From assembly GCA_038049695.1 (NCBI GenBank), contig CP142453.1, positions 15,380,001 through 15,444,000 on the forward strand: a DNA stretch of 64,000 bases, in the 5' to 3' direction. This DNA is from Cinnamomum chago. Taxonomy: Eukaryota > Streptophyta > Magnoliopsida > Laurales > Lauraceae. The position numbers were made by a program, and so were the translations under genes. Position 1 is the first letter of the stretch, and every line of letters begins with the position of its first letter. The notes under the pieces are model-generated. The model was not told the DNA's origin, did not search any database, and was given only the letters and a program-made list of their open reading frames with translations. Positions 12,875 to 24,400 of the stretch are shown one piece after another.

Positions 12875-13526
12875 TAAGGAGAACGATAAATATGATAAAT
12901 ATGAATGAATAAAAAATGAATGCTGTGAAGGGACATGAGCATTGCCACATATGAGAAACGGTGTGAGGAGTTAAGGTAGAAGGGTTAAAATCAATTGAAG
13001 TGTAGTGAAAATCAATTGAGTGAAACTGAGGCGACTTACCAATTGAAGCTTGTTCACTTCATATATTATATATAATTGCAAGTCCTTTTAAATTTGCCTT
13101 AATAATATTTAATTTAAAAAATATATATATTTCATTTCACTAACTTTCTTTTTTATTATATCAACATCATTGAAGAGGAAAGATAACATCAACCCTCTCG
13201 CCATTTGGACAAGTACTACACCTTGGTCAATTGGAAACTAAGAGACTACTTCAATTTATAACACTGAAACAATTGGATGAATTGTCCAATCTTCTTATTC
13301 CCCAAAATTTCGAATTAATTATTATTCAACTTTGTATTTGAAGCTAAATTCATTATATATTATTTTGCGTAACTTACTTTAGTTTAAAGATTCTTTCATA
13401 TTACGTTATTATTGCATGATAGCTATGTGCAACTACATTTCTAATAAATAATATATTATTTTAAATTCTATTATATATATTCTCATTTTTGAGTCCGGGC
13501 TAAGCAGAAAGCACAAACCTTATTGC

Positions 13527-13530
<4 letters not shown>

Positions 13531-13572
<42 letters not shown>

Positions 13573-13575
13573 GGA
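13531..13575. repeat. (TA)n(GA)n microsatellite
   Basis: About 24 bases of alternating TA are followed by about 20 bases of alternating GA, immediately left of the nested MITE. Confidence 0.9.
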
Positions 13576-13576
13576 G

Positions 13577-13946
13577 AGAGCCAGCTCTCCTAAGCTCAAG
13601 CTTGGGATAAGGTAAATTCAAGTGTGTGGTGGGGCCCGCATAGGAATGAGGGTGGGAGGGATTTAAAGGACTATCTGGGATCTTCCTCTTTACAAAAAAA
13701 ACCAACCCCAAATGTAATTTCTATCATCTCCATATGGGTCTAAAAGTTTAATGGTCAACAGTCCATTTAGATTGATACATAGTTGATCCAACAATCCAAT
13801 AAATTCGGATCTGACTGAAAGCTAGTGGACATGTGTAATTTAGGGAAGTCATGTGTTTGATCCATTTGGATGGACCAAAGGTGGGCCCCACAAGCATGAG
13901 CTTACGAAATTTTTTCCTAAGCTCGAGCTTAGGAGAGCATTGCTCT
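13577..13946. mobile_element. MITE nested inside the large inverted repeat
   Basis: The left terminus AGAGCCAGCTCTCCTAAGCT is repeated inverted at the right terminus (AGAGCAATGCTCTCCTAAGC on the other strand), with further pairing through the AAGCTTRGG segment. The arms are about 30 bp with a few mismatches. It sits between TA-rich microsatellite tracts, which obscure any target duplication. It is 370 bp with no ORF. Confidence 0.65.
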
Positions 13947-14355
13947 ATATATATATATCATGTTTAAATATATTTAATATGACAAATTTTTATCAAAAAT
14001 TCTAAAATCCAAATAAGCCTGAAGTGAATTTTAAAAAATAGTATCAAAATAAACCTTTGGTTTCGTGCAAATATAAACTAGCAATAAAGTCCCATGCTTA
14101 GCCCGGGCCCAAAATTGAGAATATATTTAGAATTAAATTAAGAAAAAATATATTATTTAATTTAAATGAAGAGTATCATATAGGCACCGGGGCACAAGTA
14201 TAGTTGCACATAGTTGCCATGCCATGATAATGTAATATGAAAGAATCATTAAACTAAAGTAAGTTTATGCGAAATAATAACTAACAATTTAGTTTCAAAT
14301 ACAAAGTTAAATAATAATGAATTTAAAGTCTAGAAGAATAAGAAAATTGGATAAT

Positions 14356-17300
14356 TTATGCTCCCACGATCCACGTGTGGACAATGAAGGTCCCATCCAC
14401 TAATCGAAGGGACCCATTTCGCTTGACCAGATGAGCAATTAATGGGCCAGTACAGAGTATCTTCATGACCTCATTCTGAAGAGATTGAGCCGTGATTATT
14501 GAAAAGATCAATTTTACAAAGCCTGGGCCCGTTTAATTAACAATCATGCTTGAGCATGGATTGTTTCCCCCTTCATGGAATGAATTTTTTAAATACATAA
14601 TTCAATCTTGAGGTTGTCCTGATACGCCCCATGGTCACAGGCCCAATCCCTGCTCAAATGAAACCAAAGTCTCCCCTTTCGTTTTCAAATTCCAAAAGAC
14701 CTACTCGACTCCCCCTCTTTCATCATAACTTTCTCAGCTCTCTCTCACGGTGAAGAATCAATACTTTCTATCGTTTCTATTTATCAAAGTTTTGCATATC
14801 TATAACTCATTAAAAGTGACCAAAATACCAGTCTCAACCTCGATCAGATGGATCATATGATCCCATACCCAGCAACAAAGGCCTATACTAAGCTTGGGCC
14901 AAAATAAATATATATGAAACTAATATAATAGTTAAAAATAAGATGAAAAAAAAAATAAAAAATTGTAGTAAAAGAAAGATTTTATTTAAAAAAATAAGGA
15001 CGATGTTATTAATAAGAAATTAAAATAATAAAATAATAAGAAGCATTTCAATCAATAAAAAAGAAATTGACCAAAAAAACACAAAGTGAACTGAAAAAAA
15101 AAAAGAGGAAATCTATAAATTCTCTTGTCAATGAGAATGCTAGAGAAAGTGTATAAAACATTAGAGAGAGAGAGAGAGAGAGAACATAAAAAGGTAATTG
15201 TAAAAAAGAATAAATTTATAAATTCTTTTGTCAATGAGAATAGTAGAGAAAGTATATTAAACACTAAAAAGTGAGAGAGAGAACATAAAAAAGAAATTGT
15301 TCAGAACAAATGCGCATGTAATAAGTCAAAAAGAAAAACTTCAAAATAAGAGTACCTGACATTATTTTTCATATTTACCAATAGGAAATCAAGCCACTTT
15401 GGCCTTGCTTCATTAGATCTCATTTTGTCTCTTCCATGATACAGGGCCACATTGTTCATGGTAGTGTATGACTAAGCAACCCCATGACCCAATAGGACCC
15501 TAAAAATTAATTTTTGAACCCATAAAAAAATGACACGCCATAAAAATTAGATCACCAAAATAATTGTTCATCTACTCCTTGCTCATTCATCATCACTCAC
15601 ACTAATGAGGAAGAAGATAATCCCTGCAAGAGTCATTCATCCAAAAACAAAGAAATGGTGGGAATTGAGAAAATATGATAGAGAGTAATATAATTATATA
15701 ATAAAAGACAGCAGCCTTTTCGTGAGGGAGTAACACGTGGGGCATCCTCAAACTTTTTGCAATGCTATATTCTGGAATTACCCTTCAAATCTAATATCAC
15801 CAAACTAACTCAAATTCTCCAGTACTTCGTCACCATAAATATCTCAATGCAAATCTAAGATATTATTGAAATAAGATACTTATTTATTCCCTAAAACATA
15901 GCATACAATAATAAATTCTCTTTAGTTATATTGAATGGGCCCCGTGTATTATTAAACTAACAAAAAAAAAAAGAATAAAGGCTCTTCGGTTATGATTTTA
16001 GTGACTGGTGAACATGTATGTATTAAATGTTGCTGCATATCAATTTGTGGGACCCTCATGTCAGATCCAAGTTGTAGAATTTTGGAGCACTTTCTTAGGT
16101 AGTAATTTGCTATGTTTTTTCTAATTTTTTCTTTCAATATTTGGTATGGTTAATCCATGGGGACCATTGTGAAAGCCAGTTAATTTTAAAATTCACACTT
16201 AATATATAATTATTTATATTTACGAATATAACCAAATAAAAATTCTCTCATAAGTCTCCATCTTAATAGCGATTTTTTATTATCATTTATATTTACTAAT
16301 TTAACCAAATAAATCTATGAGTCCCATAATGAAATCCAAGTCTTTTTTCTTTCCAAACTTACAATTTATGGGGGTTACTTTTTTTTTTTTCCCAACGCAC
16401 GAAAAGCTTTTTCGATACCAGAGTGAGGGCCACTTTCATAGTATGTATTCTGCTACTTTTTTCTCATTGTTTTCCTTTCAATATTCAATAAGATAAATCT
16501 GTGGGGCCCATTATGGACATTTTTCTCTTTATTTTTCTTTGGATATTTGGTAGGATTAATTAATCTACGGGGCCCATTGTGAAAGCCAATTAATTCTAAA
16601 ATCCACATTTAATTATAAAATGACACTCAATTTATGGCTAAGTACAAATATAATCAAATCAATGTCCTAAAATCTTTATTATTTACTTGATCTTTTCATA
16701 AATATTTTCAGCTATCTAAAAGTTCTCTAATGAGTTTCCATCTTTATTAAAAATTATATATTAATGTTTATTTATAATTTATTTAAATATTTAAAAATAT
16801 TTCTAATTAAAATTTTTGATAATTTTTTAATTATGGAGCAGACCTATTGCACTAGTATGAAGAAGAAGAAAAGGGGAAGATATCTCAAGACTCTTTCCTT
16901 TGATCCTAGTCGAATACGAATTAATTGCTTGTATTTAGATGTGGCCCAAATTAGAAATTGGTTAAGGTTAGAATGATATTCCAAAATACTAGAGGTAAGA
17001 ATCCGATTTAATCAATGGTATTTTAGAAATTATTTTTTTATTGAGAGATTTTAAGATGTGGATCAAGGGTATAAAACCGGATTGGATTGACTTTGACTAG
17101 AGATTTTAGAGGTTTACAATTGGGTCCCATTTGGATATGCTCGTGAGAAAATATCACATGGGATGGATTTGAAAATTAACAATTGAATTTTGATTATGTG
17201 AGAATATCGTGCCGCATGAAAATGACCTTGGCGAAGGAACGATACGTCCCAAGAATGAATGTTTTAATATTCCAGCATGTCCCACAAATGACTTGCAAGA

Positions 17301-17748
17301 GTAAATATGTGCATGAGTTTAAAATAATTGGACCCCACTATTTGATTGTTTATTGAGGTGAGGTGAGAAAAAATTGGAATGGGGGACGATTGTCGAAAAG
17401 AATAATATAAGCTTAGAGAAAATGAGCGAGATTTCATTGTTGGAGAGACTGGGTTGTTTTGAGAATTTGAATTATAAAGAGGTAAGCATATGTGGGTGGG
17501 ATTATGAGAAAAGGGGGAGATAAGAAATGGTATCTATATATCTATTGGAATGTGGTCTCCCTTCGTTTAACCACATGCCTCCAAAGTTTCATCCCTCGAT
17601 TCAATTCATAGCATACATGAAGATAACTGTGATGATATGCTCTCTCTTCACTCTCTACTCCCCTCTCAGCTAACTTCCGTATAACTTCATAAAAAAAAAA
17701 AAAAAGTCCCACTACATAACTATTCGGATAACATTGAAAAAAAAGGGA
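14356..17748. other. AT-rich intergenic DNA
   Basis: No supported gene. Short GA runs occur at 15160-15180. A roughly 70-bp segment with GGTTAATCCATGGGG/GGGCCC and GTGAAAGCCA occurs twice, near 16.14 and 16.55 kb, about 410 bp apart in direct orientation, so part of this stretch is duplicated repeat sequence. Confidence 0.4.
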
Positions 17749-19005
17749 TTGTTCCTAAAACACGTCCTCTCTCTCTATGATTAGACACTGAATGGCGGAC
17801 CAAACATGACCCACCTCGCACGGGTCCAACACCTAATGGGTTGTCTGTGGGTCCTCATTCCGATCCACGGATCAGATGGGTCATTGAGTGACTCACCTGG
17901 GTCCCAGTATCAACACAAGAAAAACAAGCCCCTCACCGAATCCTCCAAACCAAACACCCAAATAAATTCAAATCCCCCTAAACAAACAACTTGGGCCCTC
18001 GACCAGATCAGCGATTGGATCAACCAGTGGGTCCCACAACAATCTGTTGCAAAACTGATTTTGTTCCTAAAACACTTCCTCTCATTCTCTTTGATCAGAT
18101 GCTAGATGGTGGGCCAAACATGGGCCCGTGCGTTTGGCCCACCTCGCACGGGCCCACCACCTACTGGGTCACCTGTGGGTCCTCATTTGGATCCACGGAT
18201 CATATGGGTCATCGGGTGGCCCACTTGAGTCCCGGTATCAACGAAAGAAAGTCAAGCCTTCACCAAATCCCCCCAACCAAACACCCTGCAATAATCAGAA
18301 CCAAACACCCAAATAAATTCAAATCCCCTAAACAAACAACTTGGGTCCTCGACCAGATCGCGATCGGATTAACTAGTGGGCCCCATAAGAATCTGCTGCA
18401 AAACTGATTTTGTTCATAAAGCACGTCATCTCCCTCTCTCTGATCAAACGCTTGATGGTAGGCCAAACAGGGGCTCACCTCGCATGGGTCTACCACCTAA
18501 TGGGTCGCCCATGGGTCCTCTTTCAGATCCACGGATCAGATGGGTCATCGAGTGGCCCACCTGGGTCTCTATATCAACGCAAGAAAAATCAAGCCCTTAC
18601 CGAATCCTCCCAACCAAACACCTTGGAATAATTAGGACAAATACCCAAATAAATTCAAATGCCCCTAAACAAACAAATTGGGTCCTTGACTAGTTCGGCG
18701 ATCGGATCAACCAATGAGTCCCACAACAATCTGCTGCAAAACTGATTTTGTTCCTAAAACACGTCATCTCCCTCTCTCTAATCGGACGTTTGGCCTACCT
18801 CGCATGGGTCCACCACCTATTGGGTCACCTGTGGGTCCTCCTTCGAATCACATATCGGATGGGTCATCGGGTGGCCCACTGGGTCCCGGTATCAACGCAA
18901 GAAAATCAAGCCCTCACCGAACCCTCCTAACCAAACACTTTGGAATAATCAGAATCAAATATCCAAATAAATTCAAATACCCCTAAACAGACAACTTGGG
19001 TTCTC
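17749..19005. repeat. Tandem repeat, four copies of 312-349 bp
   Basis: The anchor TTGTTCCTAAAACAC or a one-base variant recurs at 17749, 18061, 18410 and 18749, giving spacings of 312, 349 and 339. Each unit carries CTCTCTC, GGGCCAAAC, CACCTCGCACGGGTCC, CACCTAATGGGT, ATCCACGGATCAGATGGGTC, AAATAAATTCAAAT, AAACAACTTGGG and GATCGG in the same order. The last copy lacks its 3' end. The units are GC-richer than the flanks. ORFs in this region cross units and are not genes. Confidence 0.85.
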
Positions 19006-19367
19006 ATATCCAAATAAGCTGAATAGTTGTAAAACTAAATGAGCTTAAAATTTGCCTAAATAATGATTGAAACTTAACTAGATTTTATCTAAATCAATTG
19101 CTGAAATTGGGCTGGATTACAATCAGATTTCGATAGCAAATGGGTTGAGATTGGGTAAAAAACCACCCCAAATAGATAGATGTGGTGGGTTGAAACACAG
19201 ACTATAAGTGAGTCCTAAATGGACTAAAAATTGGCTCAGCAAACTACTATGGAAAAGCTAAAAATCAGTTCCATGGATAGACTTAAAATTACTTAACAGT
19301 TTGGCTACAAATAAGAATTGGTTACAGTGGATTGACTAAAAAAAAAAAGGTTTTTAATGAATACAGG

Positions 19368-19765
19368 CCTGAACCTAGGGTTGTAAACGGGTCGGTTCCC
19401 GTCCAGGGTCCATGGTGGACCCAGAACCGTCAAGGAGAAAGTGGAATCGGATCTGGACCCGTAACCGTTTCGGAACCGATTTCTTGGCTTTGAAACCAGA
19501 ACCAGAGCCATATATGGGATGGGTTTGGACCCGGGTCCGGGTTTAGGTAGATAATGATATTAAAAAAAACATGGTTTTTAGATAATATTTTCGAAAATTG
19601 AGGTAATATGTCGGGTCTCGGGTCTATAGGTCCGAACCAATGTGGAACCGGATTCGGATCCATTTACTTATCGGGGTCTAAATAAGGAACTAATCTGGTT
19701 TTTAACAAGTCGGAACCTTCGGGTAATCGGAGAATTGAGTACTCATTTACATCCCTACCTGAACC
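19368..19765. mobile_element. hAT-type MITE with 8-bp target duplication
   Basis: CCTGAACC occurs directly at 19368-19375 and 19758-19765. Between them a 382-bp element starts TAGGGTTGTAAA and ends TTTACATCCCTA, a 12-bp terminal inverted repeat with one mismatch. The interior is rich in GGACCCG, GGAACCG and similar words. An 8-bp duplication with TAGGG ends is the hAT pattern. It has no transposase and is non-autonomous. Confidence 0.85.
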
Positions 19766-20491
19766 CTTGACCAAGCAGGCTAAAAAAAAAAGGCCAAATA
19801 AAAATGGGTTGAGGTTTAAGACTCAACCCAAGTTTGTCTTTAGAAAGGGATTAACATTAGCCCAAGTATGACTTCAAATGGGCCAATCTGTGATCGGGGC
19901 CCAATGGGACCCAATATCCTGCCACTGAGATGTAACTTCGGATGAGTGGGCTGGATTTGTCAAGCATGGAGGCCTGGGCCATCCAGCACCTTGATCAGGG
20001 AGAGGGCATGTTTGAAGAATAAAAAATTGTTTAGGTGTCTTGGACTGTGGGACCCAATGGGCTATCTAATAAGGGGATTATGTTTTTTATTATCTTCAAT
20101 CAAACATTCACATTTTATTAAAAGGCTTGGGCCATCCATCACCTTGATTAGGGAGAGGGCATGTCAGGAAGGGAAAAATAAAACATTTAGGTCTTTTGCA
20201 CCTTTATATAAACTTGATGGGTTTGAAAAATAAAAGAGAGGGACTCCATGTCAGCAATGTTTTTGACATGTTCTTGACGATGCATTGATTTTTTTCCAAG
20301 TCTACAATTAACTATATCATCAGGCCATCGAGGCTCCAAGAAAAAAACATATCCTCACACCTCATGCTAAAAATCAAATCAGCAAAAAAAAAAAAAAAAA
20401 AGACTCAACGGTTTACTAATTAAATTATTTAATAAAAATAATACGTATGAGTCTATACATTTAGTGGTTCTGTGGCCGTGCATAGCGCGCG

Positions 20492-20509
20492 GGGAGGGGG
20501 GGGGGGGGG
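20492..20509. repeat. Poly-G tract
   Basis: A G-rich run that includes 14 consecutive G. This composition is unusual here and could form a G-quadruplex or be an assembly artefact. Confidence 0.7.
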
Positions 20510-20566
20510 TTGCTAGTTGAGATCTAGATTTAAAAGATTAGATTTGTTGCTAGTTGGGATCTATAT

Positions 20567-20870
20567 TTACCCGTTTGTTAATTTTACTAATATAGTCAAG
20601 TAAAGTTAAGTCAAGTTAAACATCCCATCAAAAACACTTTTTACCAAAATTCCCTCAATCTTTTTAAAAAAAAGTCAAAAAGTAACTACATTTACTCACT
20701 AAAAGACAAAAATACTCCATTTTCCCATACAAAAAAGTCAAAAATATTTCATTCCAAACAACTAAAAACAAAATACAATCATAACTCACTTATATTTTAT
20801 TTATTCTTTTCATTTCACTTCACTCCACTTTATTTTAAAAGTAAATTACCAAACGGGCCCTAAAGGATTA
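20567..20870. mobile_element. MITE copy related to the 12.57 kb element
   Basis: The left end CCCGTTTGTTAATTTTAC pairs with the right end, which reads GGGCCCGTTTGGTAATTTAC on the other strand. The interior shares the AGTCAAAAAG, CAAACAACTAAAAACAAAA and TTCATTTCACTTCACTCCAC words of the copy at 12569-12874. The direct words GATTAGATTTGTT lie just outside both ends. Confidence 0.55.
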
Positions 20871-21049
20871 GATTTGTTAGATATGGGAGGCCAAGTTAGA
20901 ACCGGTGAGGAAGATAGTAATGCATCACAAGTGGGATCCCGTGGGCCCCCTAGGAAAAGTTAATCGCACGACTAACGGGCCACTGGACTCTATAGCCAAT
21001 ATCCTAACCACAGGTTCGCCACATGTTAACTCGAGTTACTCGGTTCGGG

Positions 21050-21057
21050 CTATAAAA
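21050..21057 (+). promoter_or_regulatory. TATA box of the RZ-1 gene
   Basis: CTATAAAA lies about 300 bp upstream of the start codon, at a position compatible with transcription starting near 21080. It is the best TATA match in the upstream region. Confidence 0.55.
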
Positions 21058-21209
21058 CGAAAAAATGCCCTAGCGTCCATCTCTACGGAAAAATCAATAC
21101 TCTCGCTCTCATCGCTCTCGCCATATCAAGAGGCAGAGATCATCACAGGAGAGAGAAAGAAAGCGAGAAATACATACAAAGTAAGCAAACCTTCATTTTC
21201 TTCTATTTT

Positions 21210-21300
21210 AGGGTTTCCCATCTGCGCGACTGTTGATAGGGTTTTCACCGTTCTCATTTCACTAGGGTTTGTTTGATTCTCGCTACTGTTTCTAGGGTTT
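21210..21300 (+). promoter_or_regulatory. Four telo-box motifs in the RZ-1 leader
   Basis: AGGGTTT occurs at 21210, 21238, 21264 and 21294, all in one orientation within 91 bp upstream of the ATG. Telo-boxes are known in promoters and leaders of plant translation and RNA-handling genes active in dividing cells. A GTAAGC at 21181 could be the donor of a 5' UTR intron covering them. Confidence 0.5.
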
Positions 21301-21358
21301 CGTTGTCTTTCTCGTCTCTCACCTTCTTCTCCTTCTTGTTGTCGAAGGACTTCTGGAC

Positions 21359-21469
21359 ATGGCAGGTAAGGAAGAGATGCGGATCTTCGTGGGTGGGTTG
21401 TCATGGGACACGACGGATCGACAGCTAGAAGATGCTTTCAGCCGTTACGGAAAAATTCTCGAGGCTCAG
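21359..21469 (+). CDS. RZ-1: RZ-1 coding exon 1
   Basis: 37 codons from MAGKEE to ILEAQ, covering the first half of the RRM, including RNP2. The donor is CAG|GTAAGA. The exon is too short to stand out as an ORF but its translation joins exactly to exon 2. Confidence 0.93.
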
Positions 21470-24400
21470 GTAAGACTTATTGCAGATATCTGGTTTTCCG
21501 AATGTTCATCAGAAGGATTTCATCCAAGGAAGTGAAAAGTCCCAAGAATTATACATACGAAAAGCTTGTTATTTGATGTTTCGGTGTTTTCGCATGCGAT
21601 CTAGAGTTCTTTTGAAAACTCATGTTGATTTATAATAAGTATCTGGTAGCAATGACTAGCGTAGTGTTTGAAAGCCATCCATTCCTTTTAGGTTATTGTT
21701 CCTTGGTGAGAAGGCCAATTTGTGGGGAAAAAAAATCCTCTTTTTAACTTGAAATCTAGCAAGGTGGAACCACATGAATGCTTGCCTACTTTGTATTGAA
21801 TTTAGAGGCTGACCCGTTTGTTTTCTGCGTATTGAATTTGGCTCCCATTAAAGGGTCTAAAGTTGAAGAATTAGGGGTAAATGTGCACAAATGGCCATCA
21901 GATGGTTTCCCTTTGGTAGGAAATGATTGCCAGAATCAAGTTATTGGTTAGTGGGGATCCCATCTTCATCACCATCTTATTTCTTTCACTCCGCCTCTTT
22001 GATTTTTTTTTATTGGTTCCAACTGACTTTACTGAGGATTCTTTGGAATTCAATACTGAGCAAAGACATGGGCCCTGAAAGATTATTGAGGAGAGTTGAG
22101 TAGTGAAGGTTCTAAGGCGACATCTAGAAGGGTCAATTTCTTCCCTATGCTTTAATTTCCTATGGTTGTATGGTTGGGGTGGAGGGCAACCATTTCTTAA
22201 CTAATGGGAGATTATTTCATCCTCCGCATTCTTCGACTTTGCCGAAAGAATTGTCTAGAAATCATGGGGACCTGATGCTGATTAAACAAACAGGCCCTAA
22301 GGGTGCAGATAAGAGGTAAAACTTTCAGTGTATAAACCTCTTAACTGCTGCCGTATTGTGAGTGTGTGCCTGGACTACTAGCTTTCATTTGCAATTCCAT
22401 TTTATTGGCATATGATATCTCAAAAGGGAAAGAGTTGTAAATGTTGAATTGCAACTGTTGATTCCTGCCTGTTTGTTTCGTTCTTGTGCATTTTTGGAAG
22501 GTGCTATTAAATTATCACTCAAAGTCCAGTTTGGTGAAAGGCTGGCCCCACTTCAACTGCATTGAATTGGTGTCCGTTATCACTAAAATATTTTTTCTCG
22601 TATGTTTTATAATAGATAGCAATGCACTATGGTTTGGTCAATAAGAAAACTTGAAAATAGCCGATGGTTTGTGATAATCTATCATTTCATTTTTCTTTTT
22701 TGTCTGGCTAAGCTATTTAATATCAGTTTGTTGTTTCTTTCTTTCCTTCTTACTGCCATTTTGGTTTAGTAGTTTTTTAGGCATTGAGGTTGCAATTCTT
22801 GTTAATCATTTATGTCTTCATTCTCCATTTTATTAATTGTGCATTTTGTGTTTTCTTTTGTTTTTTTTTTCCCTCCGGAAAGCTCTATGTGCTCGCCTTA
22901 GCTTGACTTTTGCGAGAGAGATTTACTTAGTTGGATTGTGTCAAGTAATGGAAGCATGATCTCGTCTGTGTGATTTACACCAGTTTTTCGGTCTTGAGAT
23001 TTTCAAGCTCAGTAGCGTTTGCAGAGGGTAAAAAAGGTAGAGACAGACGATTTCTAGATAAGCTTAGCTTTGGCCGACAGGATTCAGCAGTTGGTTGGAT
23101 GGATGTCTGCCAGTCCAACATCATTGCAGTATTTTTGGAGGATCCTGAATTCTGCAGACATAATTTTTTTTTGATTGTTTTGAAACCTGAATGAATGCCG
23201 AACTATCATATTCATAGGGCAGCTGTTAGGTCCCCCCTCCCCCACTCCCCTGCAACACTAAAGAGAGATGTTACAGCAGTTCACAGTGGAAAGAGGTCCT
23301 CCAACTTCTTGATATGTAGACTGTCACTACCATGGAGTCATGGACTTTTTTCTATTGAAGATTGTTTTGTACTGTTGCCTTTTTGGTTTTGCAGAGTGCT
23401 GAGGTCTATCAGTGTTTTGTAAATGGTGTCTGATGATTCAAGTGTAGGGATTCTTCTCAAGGACTGCCACACATCTACAGTTTGTTGATTGTTTTGTGTT
23501 AACTCTATAGATCATTGAACCACATGAAAATACCATCTGTCTGCTGCTTGATAAGACTGTAGCCATAACACGGACTGGAAGATTCCTGTTTGTGACTGTC
23601 TTGTTGTTTGCAAGAGGTGTTTGTGTCGATCACCATTTTCAAAAGTCCAGTTGGGGGGTCAGATACAGGGTTCAAAGATGCAGGTGCCTTGAAAAGACTA
23701 AGCACTAGTCTGCTCGTGAAAGCAATGCACTATCAGAACTCCCGTTGATAACTTAAATTCCATCTGCTAACTTGACTGGTTGATGATATCAATTTGCAGT
23801 CCTGCTATCAAAACTTGTGCAAGAAATCTGGTTTGATACTTGCCGCATACTAGATGGTAACTTCTGTAGTGGTTACTGTCATGCCATTAGTTAATATTAC
23901 TGAATGTTGCCAATGGATATGATTTGAGAGCAATTGCCTATTTTTGTCAGAGTGATTGTGGTTAACAGCACTATGTGGGTGAAAGGCATCACTTGTTTGA
24001 GGCAAATTGGTTCCAGTATTTTTTGCATACTTCTATGGGGGCCAATTTCATCCCCTATTATGGTAGTTGGGAATGAGCAGATGCCACACTTTCACTGGAA
24101 AAAAAAAATGCTTTTGCTCCTGTTACTCGCTTTCTTCCCCAATAAAAGTTTGCATCACTAGTCAATTATTTCTCTGGAAGTATACTAGACATTGCGTCCA
24201 TTCGGTATGATTTGTGGAGGCTGTGGTCTGAAGTAGCCGGATTGAAGTGGCACTCTGTTGGCTCTAAAGCTTTAATCTTGCATCTGGGTTGTTAATGTAA
24301 TAAATGATGCTGCTGGAGGCTGGATTCAAGTGATATCAAAATTTTGAAACCATAAAATTGTCACTGTGTTAACTTAGGTACAACCTTAACCTTTTCATTT

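Larger units (their letters stand above)
13281..14355. repeat. 1.07 kb large inverted repeat (fold-back element)
   Basis: The left arm, about 13281-13536, is the imperfect reverse complement of the right arm, about 14071-14355. Shared words include CTTTGTATTTGAAGC/AAC, ACTTACTTTAGTTTAA, GATTCTTTCATATTAC, CTATGTGCAACTA, GGGCTAAGC and TTGCTAGTTTATAT. The arms are therefore 250-285 bp with indels, around a 530-bp centre that holds another inverted-repeat element. No ORF is present and no target duplication was clear. Confidence 0.7.

Noticed and set aside
17806..18986. Several ORFs of 60-138 codons in the tandem repeat
   Set aside because: They recur because the DNA is repeated, shift frame between units and have no protein family.
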